DNA of 64,000 nt from Rufibacter sp. XAAS-G3-1 (lineage in GTDB: Bacteria > Bacteroidota > Bacteroidia > Cytophagales > Hymenobacteraceae), in assembly GCF_013623775.1 (NCBI RefSeq), contig NZ_JABFAM010000019.1, positions 1 to 64,000 on the forward strand, written 5' to 3'. The position numbers and the translations under genes were made by a program. Each line of letters opens with the position of its first letter. The first letter of the stretch is position 1. This document shows positions 58,421 to 64,000 of this stretch, in pieces. The notes beneath the pieces are model-generated. The model had not been told where the DNA came from. It was given only the letters and a program-made list of their open reading frames with translations, and searched no databases.

Positions 58421-59995
58421 CTACGCCACTTCAAACGCCCACACTTTATACCGCTCCTCGGCCTGCTCCATCACCTCATTCAGAATCGCCTGCAGGCCTG
58501 CTTTCACTTTAAAGCGGAGTACCTTTTTTACGGCTAGTTGCAACTGGGCTTTGGTGTCGTCTTTTTTGTACCAGTCTGGTTGGGAGGCGCTTTTCTTGAC
58601 TTCGGCCAGTATCTTTTTCACCAACTCTTTGATGAGGTCAACCTCCTGCACGGCGTTGGGGTGGTTGGCCAATATCTGGTAGAAGGCTTCCTCTTCTTCG
58701 GTGAGGCCCAGTCTCTGGCGGATCTTGTCTTCTTCCTGCATCTGCTTGGCCACGGCGCGCAGTTTTTCCATGGCCACCAGGCTGTCAAAGAAGTGGGCGT
58801 GGTAATCAGAGATGATCTTTTCTACTTCTTCTTTGAGCTTGCGATACTTGATCAGGTTCTTGGTGGAGCGGAGCTTGATCTCATTGTTCATGATCTGGCG
58901 CAGGAGTTCCAGCTTGAGCTCGTTGCCGGTCTTCTGTTCTTTGGCGGTAGCCAGGAAGGCATCAGTGATGATGGAGATGTCAAAGCGTTCAATGCCGGCC
59001 ATCTGGAACACGTCTACCACGTCTTCGCTTTCAATGCTACGGTGGATGAGGTCTTTGATTTTGTTAGCCGACTGCCGGGTGTTCTGCTGCGGATTTTTGG
59101 CTTTGCGTAGGGCCGCGCCTACGTACTGCAGGCACACAATATCAGCGCCTAGTTCATGAATACGCTCGTGGCTTTTCACAATGGGAGCCAGGCTGCTGAG
59201 TTTCTTCTCATTCAGCAAGAACGTCTTGCACAGCTCATCACCTGCCACTAGCGTGTTGGTGGCAAAACCCACCAGTTTCAGCCGTTCTGTTTTGGGGAAG
59301 CTGGAGAAGTACGGAATAGCGGCGTGCAACGACGAAAACGTCCGCTGCCCTTCTTTCTCTTGCAACGCATTTCGTCCCTCTATGCTGTTCGGGAGCTATG
59401 CTGTTCGGGAGTTCCATTCCCGAACTTGGCTGCCGGGGAGTTCTACTCCCCACGGGAACCACGGGCACATGTAGGGGAGTGGAACTCCCCGGCAATATGC
59501 TTCCGGAGTGGAACTCCGGAAGAGCCAGGTCTGAAGGATTCTTAGCAGATGCCCCTGCAACATGGGCGGCAGATGTCACCCCCTGCCCCCTTCAAAGGGG
59601 GACGGAATGCGTGAAATGGTGACGGGGCCGCCGGGCAAAGCTTCACGCAGTTGCTGAATCAGCTCCTTGGTCAATTCAAACGCTTCTTCAATGTCAAACG
59701 CCACGGCACCGGAACCTCCGGCACCGGTGTATTTCTTGGTGGCATCACGCAGGCGGTCACCAATGCCGATGTAGTCCACGATGAGGCCGCTGGGTTTGTC
59801 ACGGAAGACGGTGGCCACGCGGTTCACGGCCTGGATGAGGTTGTGGCCGGTCATCACCTTGTCTACGTAGAGCGTGTGCAGGGCGGGGTTGTCAAAGCCG
59901 GTGAGCCACATGTCCCGCACAATGACCAGTTGCAGGGTATCATCTGGGTCTTTGAAGCGGGTCTTTATGCCTTCCATGGCCTCTTTGGTGCGCAC
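58421..59995 (-). pseudogene. hsdR: type I restriction endonuclease subunit R, C-terminal remnant interrupted by a repeat
   Basis: The right part (59995-59576) is the end of the motor domain: VIVRDMWLTGFDNPALHTLY, DKVMTGHNLIQAVNRV, then GLIVDYIGIGDRL. The left part (59365-58421) is the HsdR C-terminal helical region (RLKLVGFATNTLVAGDELCK to LNEVMEQAEERYKVWAFEVA). Between them, 59366-59575 holds the quadruple-hairpin repeat Q3 and adjacent repeat DNA, which introduces stops. The N-terminal nuclease and most of the ATPase are missing: at about 60000 the sequence jumps directly into hsdM in another frame. It cannot encode an active enzyme. Confidence 0.85.
59384..59530. repeat. quadruple-hairpin repeat Q3, inside the hsdR remnant
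   Basis: The hairpins are TTCGGGAGTtccATTCCCGAA (59404-59424), GGGGAGTtctACTCCCC (59435-59451), GGGGAGTggaACTCCCC (59474-59490) and TTCCGGAGTggaACTCCGGAA (59501-59521). A partial duplication of TGCTGTTCGGGAG precedes them at 59384-59396. Confidence 0.85.
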
Positions 59996-59999
59996 GTGC

Positions 60000-60756
60000 G
60001 GGAACTATATCGTTTTTGTCTCGGCCGTGCGCCTGTAGAAATTTAAGGCTCTGCACAAACATGCCGCCGCTGCCGCAGGCTAAATCCATGATGCGGCCCT
60101 TGAGCGGCTCCAGCATCTCTACCAGCAAGCGCACCACGCTGCCCGGCGTGAAGAACTGCCCCGCACCGGAGCCCTCGGCCATCGCGAACTTGCCGATGTA
60201 GTATTCATACACGCGGCCGTAGATGTCGCTCTCGGGGTTGTTAATCTCAGAGAACTTGTCTTTGGAGAATAGGTTAATGAGCCCCGCCACCTGCGTAGGC
60301 GAGAGCTGGCTCTTCACGAAGATTGGCTCTAGCACGCCTTTGTAGTCGGGGTTGCGCTTGGCCAGCAGCTCGTCAATCAGCACGAAGGCTTGGTTTACCT
60401 TCACCTTGATGTCGTCCTGCTCGGCGTTCTGGACTAGGTAGTTCCAGGTGGCATGTTGGGGCAGGCGGTAGGCGTTCTTGACCTGGTACTCCAGCTCGTC
60501 TTCCAGCACCTCGCTCTGCTGGTGGGCTTCTAGGCTGTAGTACTCAGATTTCGGCTCCAGAAAAGAAAGCTGGATTCTCCTGCTTGCGCACCCCATAGCG
60601 TTCACTCAGGTGCTTCACAAACAGCAGGGAGAGCACGTAGTCTTTGTACTGGTTTTCGGCCACGGCGGCGCGCAGCTCATTGGCTACGTCCCAGAGTTCT
60701 TTCTCAAAATCTATATCGCCTTTGGCCGCGGGGGCCGAGGTAATTTTTTTGGCCAT
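60000..60756 (-). pseudogene. hsdM: type I DNA methyltransferase subunit M, frameshifted and truncated
   Basis: Start MAKKITSAPAAKGDIDFEKE at 60756. The N-terminal HsdM domain (LWDVANELRAAVAENQYKDY, LFVKHLSERYGV) is in one frame to about 60560; homology continues in the next frame from EPKSEYYSLEAHQQ. The methyltransferase motif I (MDLACGSGGMFVQSLKFLQ) is present, but the sequence ends at GRDKNDIV, before the catalytic NPPF motif, where it is joined out of frame to the hsdR remnant. The rest of hsdM, all of hsdS and the first part of hsdR are deleted. Frameshift plus deletion make it inactive. Confidence 0.88.
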
Positions 60757-60943
60757 GTATAATGGGTGGTGGGGTGGGGTAGAATGGAAAGCCTAAGATA
60801 TTGAAATTTCAGGCAGCCCGAAGAGGAAAGACCTGGAAGCTGCAAAATAATGATGCCCCTCCTCCTACCCCCTTACGCTTGTCTCAACCCTTGGCTCATC
60901 TGCAGAATATATCAGCAGACAACGCCCTCCTTAGAGATTTATC
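60757..60943. other. upstream flank of the hsdM remnant, no gene
   Basis: No gene or clear signal was found. The promoter of the former hsd operon should lie here. Confidence 0.4.
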
Positions 60944-61105
60944 AGAGCATGTTTAAATTTCATTTTTGCGCTACAAACGGCCATAAAAAGAACCTGCGTT
61001 CGCCTTTTTCTCGCCCCTTAGCGCTGCTACGCGGCTCAAAAAACGTTTCCGCAGAACCTTTCTCTGGCCATTTCCGCCGGCAAAAATGAAATTTAAACAA
61101 GCTCT
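60944..61105. mobile_element. 162-bp MITE-like palindromic element
   Basis: The 25-bp ends (60944-60968 and 61081-61105) are inverted repeats with one mismatch and contain GTTTAAATTTCATTTTTG. The interior arms also pair loosely (GGCCATAAAAAGAACCTGCG with the complement of CGCAGAACCTTTCTCTGGCC), so the whole unit can fold into one long hairpin. It has no coding capacity and lies 82 bp from the tRNA fragment. Confidence 0.75.
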
Positions 61106-61140
61106 CAAATGACTTTTGTAGCCAAACAGCTTCTGCAAAC

Positions 61141-61175
61141 AAAAAACCCACTTACAAGTTTTACCTCGTAAGTGG
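61141..61175 (-). terminator. intrinsic terminator of the interrupted tRNA gene
   Basis: CCACTTAC (61148-61155) pairs with GTAAGTGG (61168-61175), and on the minus strand the stem is followed by GTTTTTTG. It lies 12 bp beyond the tRNA 3' end. Confidence 0.8.
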
Positions 61176-61187
61176 CTGATTATCAAG

Positions 61188-61233
61188 TGGGCTCACTTGG
61201 AATCGAACCAAGCACCTACTGATTATGAGTCAT
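61188..61233 (-). tRNA. 3' fragment of a tRNA-Met-type gene (CAT anticodon), integration site
   Basis: On the minus strand the sequence from the anticodon loop to the 3' end is tRNA-like: GACTCATAATCAG (loop with CAT), variable loop, T-arm TTGGTTCGATTCCAA and acceptor strand TGAGCCCA. The D-arm and 5' acceptor strand are missing: upstream the sequence turns into AT-rich element DNA. The tRNA terminator is still present, so this is the original chromosomal 3' end left by a tRNA-targeting integrase. An intact copy should lie at the far end of the element, outside the window. Confidence 0.8.
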
Positions 61234-61252
61234 TTTTTGATTGTTTATTCAT

Positions 61253-61290
61253 TTTTGCCTTTATTAGCAAAAACCCCTTAAACGGGCTTA
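61253..61290. repeat. P-like half-palindrome at the element end
   Basis: TTGCCTTTATTAGCAAAAAC is followed by CCCTTAAACGGGC. The match to the P family is weak. Confidence 0.3.
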
Positions 61291-61389
61291 TTTAAGGCTT
61301 TTTAATAAATAAATACTCCTATAGCTTAGCTTTACTTCTAACATTTGCGTTCATTTGTTTCTCAAATTGTTTCTCAAATTTGTAAACAC

Positions 61390-62622
61390 ATGAACGCAAC
61401 AGCCACCATTGTATTGGATACTCGCAGAGAAAAAGCGGACGGTAGATTTCCTATAAAGATAAGGATTACCTACAATCGAAGGTCTAAATACTACTCTGCA
61501 ATCGTGGATAATGAGCTAGTTGCTCTCTCACCTGATGAATGGGAGAAAGTGGTAGGGCCTAAACCCCGTTCACCATATAAAGAAATTGGGCAAGCACTGA
61601 AAGCACTAGAACATAAGGCTGGAGGTGTCATCAAAGAAATCCCCCTCTTCTCTTTTGCCGAATTTGAGAAACGCTTCAAATCAAACCGGAACAAGAACGA
61701 TGTCTATAGCTCCTTTGAGGATTACATCAAATCTTTGCAAGAAGAAGGTCGCATAACGACAGCATTAAGCTACGGAAATGCCCTTAGCTCTTTATCTAAA
61801 TTCAGGAAGCCGCTGCTCTTTGATGATGTAACGCCTGAATTCCTACATAAATACGAGAAGTGGATGCTGGGCAACAACAAGTCCCTAACCACGATTGGCT
61901 TTTATCTAAGAAGTCTAAGAACTATTATCAATGAAGCCAAAGAAGCAGGCATTGTGAAACCAGAACAGTATCCGTTCGGAACCAGGCGATACACCATACC
62001 AAAAGGAAGAAATGTTAAGAAGGCGCTTAACTTGAGCCAGATTGAGAAAATCTATTACCATCCTGTTGAGGAGGGAACGATGGAAGAGAAAGCCAGGGAT
62101 CTTTGGTTCTTTAGCTACCTGTGCAATGGAATGAATATAAAAGACATCTGTTTATTGAAGGGTAAAAACATCTCCAACGGTAAAATTTCTTTCTACAGGG
62201 CAAAAACCAAACGAACAACCAGAATTGACCCTAAGCCTATTGAATTCATTCTTCCTGCTGAAGCCCAGCAAATCATTGACAAATGGGGGAATAAATACAT
62301 TGGGTCAGAAAGCTACGTCTACCCCTTTCTTAACGATTGCGAAACACCTACAAGAGAAAGACAGATTATAAATCAACTTACGAAGAACATCAATACATAC
62401 ATGAAGCGGATTGCAACTGAATTAGAACTAGACATCAATCTGACCACCTATGTTGCCCGTCACTCATTCAGCACGGTTCTTAAGAGAAGCGGAGCCTCAA
62501 AGGAATACATACAGGAATCCCTGGGTCATCAAGATTCTAAAACAACTGAACATTATCTAGATTCATTTGAAGATGACATCAAGAAACAGTTCTCTGATAG
62601 CCTACTTGCATTTAAAAAATAG
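61390..62622 (+). CDS. tyrosine-type site-specific integrase
   Basis: This 410-residue protein starts at ATG 61390 (MNATATIVLDTRREKADGRF); the frame extends up to 61345. It has an N-terminal arm-binding domain of the Bacteroidota type, a SAM-like core-binding domain (about residues 105-215, FEDYIKSLQEEGRITTALSY) and a catalytic domain. The second Arg box is YVARHSFSTVLKRSG and the nucleophile is in LGHQDSKTTEHYLDSF. At the first Arg position it has SYLCNGMNIKDICLL, where many relatives in this phylum carry RGM; the canonical Arg is not evident. It should integrate the element into the tRNA gene at 61188-61233. Confidence 0.92.
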   Translation: MNATATIVLDTRREKADGRFPIKIRITYNRRSKYYSAIVDNELVALSPDEWEKVVGPKPRSPYKEIGQALKALEHKAGGVIKEIPLFSFAEFEKRFKSNRNKNDVYSSFEDYIKSLQEEGRITTALSYGNALSSLSKFRKPLLFDDVTPEFLHKYEKWMLGNNKSLTTIGFYLRSLRTIINEAKEAGIVKPEQYPFGTRRYTIPKGRNVKKALNLSQIEKIYYHPVEEGTMEEKARDLWFFSYLCNGMNIKDICLLKGKNISNGKISFYRAKTKRTTRIDPKPIEFILPAEAQQIIDKWGNKYIGSESYVYPFLNDCETPTRERQIINQLTKNINTYMKRIATELELDINLTTYVARHSFSTVLKRSGASKEYIQESLGHQDSKTTEHYLDSFEDDIKKQFSDSLLAFKK

Positions 62623-62626
62623 CAAA

Positions 62627-63556
62627 ATGGAAAATAATATTCTGAAACCAGAAGATGAGATGATGCTTAATGATCTATTCAAGTCCATCAACAAGAAGAA
62701 GAACGAATACTTTATTTTTCAAAAGAAAAGGATAGAGGATATTATCCGAATAACTATTAGCTCTTTAGGAGTTGAAGCGGAAATAAAGCTTTTAGAGGAA
62801 GAATTAGCTAAAGTGAATAAAAAAGTTTTTGAAGGTCCTGATGCCACTCATGTTATCAATAAGCTTACAAAAACAGAATTCAAGAAGCGTGAATTCTCTA
62901 CTCAAAGAAGAATAGATCTAGTGAGGGAGCAATATATTGATCCAAAGTGGAAAGAAATCTATATAACAACTCTTGCAGGCAGATACCTATCTCCCCACAT
63001 GTTTGAATATCTCAATCAGCGGATTAAGGAGTTAAAAAACAAGCCCCAGCATAAAAGCACACAGTATTATGCAGGGCAATCTCCACAGCTGAATTTAGAA
63101 AATAAAGGTAAAAAAGTGAGTGCCAGCAAAAACTTTACAGATCCAACCACTTCTATGAAGTGGCTTAAAGATGATAAGGATATCGATGGCTTAAGAAGGG
63201 ACAAAAGGTTAAACCACCTCCATTACTCACTTGTTAAACATCATTTTATAGAAAAAATCACTTTAAACACCTTTAAAAATCACTTCTCAGGGTTGTTACA
63301 AACTAAAATGATAAACTGGACTCAAAGCCAGTATCAACTAATTTACCTGCTTAAAAGCTTACAACCATTTATAGACGCCTCATTTTACAATCAAAAAAAT
63401 CCCTCTATAACAACGATATCAAAACACTTCCTTGCCAATGGTAAACCACTCAAGACAAAGAGCGTGAGTGTGATGTTACATAATACAGAAGCACAAGAAC
63501 ATAAAAAAAACTTAGCCCCTATAGATTTGATAATCAAAGGAATATACAACTTTTAG
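62627..63556 (+). CDS. mobile-element protein of unknown function, weakly RteC-like
   Basis: This 309-residue protein starts at ATG 62627, 4 bp after the integrase stop; an upstream in-frame start at 62567 lies inside the integrase gene. It is basic and helical, with a coiled-coil-like N-terminal part (SINKKKNEYFIFQKKRIEDI). The C-terminal part includes INWTQSQYQLIYLLKSLQPF and KPLKTKSVSVMLHN, which resembles the C-terminus of RteC, a regulator of excision in Bacteroides conjugative transposons. That similarity is by eye only. The gene is AT-rich. Confidence 0.65.
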   Translation: MENNILKPEDEMMLNDLFKSINKKKNEYFIFQKKRIEDIIRITISSLGVEAEIKLLEEELAKVNKKVFEGPDATHVINKLTKTEFKKREFSTQRRIDLVREQYIDPKWKEIYITTLAGRYLSPHMFEYLNQRIKELKNKPQHKSTQYYAGQSPQLNLENKGKKVSASKNFTDPTTSMKWLKDDKDIDGLRRDKRLNHLHYSLVKHHFIEKITLNTFKNHFSGLLQTKMINWTQSQYQLIYLLKSLQPFIDASFYNQKNPSITTISKHFLANGKPLKTKSVSVMLHNTEAQEHKKNLAPIDLIIKGIYNF

Positions 63557-63650
63557 TTAACATACTAATTAACTCTATAGTTAATAGTTAATAGTTTTCA
63601 AGGTGTCATTTTAGAAAAATTTGGGAAACAAATAACCAATTATTTCTATT

Positions 63651-63995
63651 ATGAACATTATCGTAACAACAGAAACCCATTTGCGTGAATTGATCACGCA
63701 GGCCATCAGTACAGAGCTTAGGCTGGCATTAGACTCGTCACGCCAGAAACAGACAGCTACAGACAGCCTATCTGAAATCCTAAATGTGCAGCAGGCAGCT
63801 AAGTTGCTAAACTTAGCATCTTCCACTATTTACGGATTGGTAAACAAATCAAAGCTGCCCCACTACAAAAAGGGCGGAAAGCTAAGATTCAAGCGTTCAC
63901 AGCTCCTGGAATGGATTGACTCAGGGGAAAAGAAGACACAAAGTCAAATTGAGAAGGAAGTAAGAATACATACCCGTAGGCCTTCTAAATTCTAA
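63651..63995 (+). CDS. excisionase-family helix-turn-helix protein
   Basis: This 114-residue protein has an N-terminal helical tail (ELITQAISTELRLALDSSRQ) and a MerR/excisionase-type winged HTH: ILNVQQAAKLLNLASSTIYG, then LVNKSKLPHYKKGGKLRFKR and SQLLEWIDSGEKK. Such HTH_17 proteins next to integrases usually control excision or expression of the element. It ends 5 bp before the window edge. A 94-bp spacer separates it from the previous gene. Confidence 0.88.
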   Translation: MNIIVTTETHLRELITQAISTELRLALDSSRQKQTATDSLSEILNVQQAAKLLNLASSTIYGLVNKSKLPHYKKGGKLRFKRSQLLEWIDSGEKKTQSQIEKEVRIHTRRPSKF

Positions 63996-64000
63996 TTCCC

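Larger units (their letters stand above)
61188..64000 (+). mobile_element. one end of an integrative element in a tRNA gene
   Basis: The tRNA 3' fragment marks the attachment site. It is followed by a tyrosine recombinase, an unknown protein and an excisionase-like HTH protein, all on the plus strand and more AT-rich than the chromosome to the left. The element continues past the right edge, so its size and cargo are unknown. Possible classes are an integrative conjugative or mobilizable element or a prophage-like island. Confidence 0.75.

Noticed and set aside
59576-59995. Intact small helicase-like gene
   Set aside because: It is the C-terminal motor part of HsdR continued from a deletion junction, and its last codons are repeat-derived.
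61188-61260. A complete tRNA gene next to the integrase
   Set aside because: Only the anticodon arm to the 3' end is present; the expected 5' acceptor strand and D-arm are replaced by unrelated AT-rich sequence.

Overview
The window looks like a chromosomal segment of a Cytophagales bacterium (Bacteroidota). The family Hymenobacteraceae (Rufibacter- or Pontibacter-like) is my best guess. Supporting signs are the DUF177-rpmF-plsX-fabH and efp-accB-accC gene order, STN-type TonB receptors with DUF4249 and MG2 partners, DUF4290, DUF3109, DUF4349 and TIGR02757 proteins, exosortase N with its VIT-domain partner, TAnnTTTG-type -7 boxes and the lack of strong Shine-Dalgarno sites. The genus is inferred from gene content only.

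Layout. 1-4.0 kb is a mobile zone. About 70-bp attC-like sites (GCCCAAC ... GTTGGGC ends) flank an MntA/HepT (MNT/HEPN) toxin-antitoxin pair, a gene-less cassette and a small membrane-protein cassette. One site is followed by a frameshifted IS110-family element, and a decayed IS110 relic lies further right. 4.3-9.8 kb is a housekeeping lipid/translation block (yceD-like, rpmF, plsX, fabH, efp, accB, accC). 9.9-11.0 kb holds two minus-strand small proteins. 11.5-18.7 kb is an envelope locus: secreted protein, STN/TonB receptor, DUF4249 lipoprotein, MG2 protein. 19-28.9 kb holds uvrD/pcrA, DUF4290, murA, DUF4349, an RNA methyltransferase, a sugar MFS transporter and murB. 29.4-41 kb holds mutS2, a TIGR02757 protein, a LysM/RlpA-like protein, topB, a Gly/Ser/Asn-rich protein and a carbonic anhydrase-SulP pair. 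42.7-44.8 kb is a two-component system. 45.6-50.5 kb is a four-gene exosortase N locus with its own winged-helix regulator and a duplicated operator-like palindrome. 50.6-56.9 kb holds a Bcr/CflA exporter, an alpha-glucan phosphorylase-like protein lacking the PLP lysine, a cupin and small unknown genes. 57.3-60.8 kb holds a GlcG/HbpS-like gene and the ruins of a type I restriction-modification locus. From 61.19 kb to the edge is one end of an integrative element: a tRNA 3' fragment with its terminator, a tyrosine recombinase, an unknown protein and an excisionase-like HTH protein.

The most striking feature is the intergenic DNA. At least five repeat families recur. (1) A roughly 40-bp imperfect palindrome (half-site about CGTTTTNRGGCYTGTTTT) occurs in about 30 places, two of them inside the VIT-protein coding sequence. 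(2) A roughly 130-bp unit is made of four consecutive hairpins with a GAGTnnnACTC core (3 copies, one interrupting hsdR). (3) A 202-bp MITE-like element has 17-bp terminal inverted repeats. (4) A palindromic element has the core GGATCTTGTGGGCGAAC (4 copies). (5) A near-identical repeat of about 240 bp is present twice. A separate 162-bp MITE-like palindrome lies at 60.9 kb. No CRISPR array, rRNA or complete tRNA was found.
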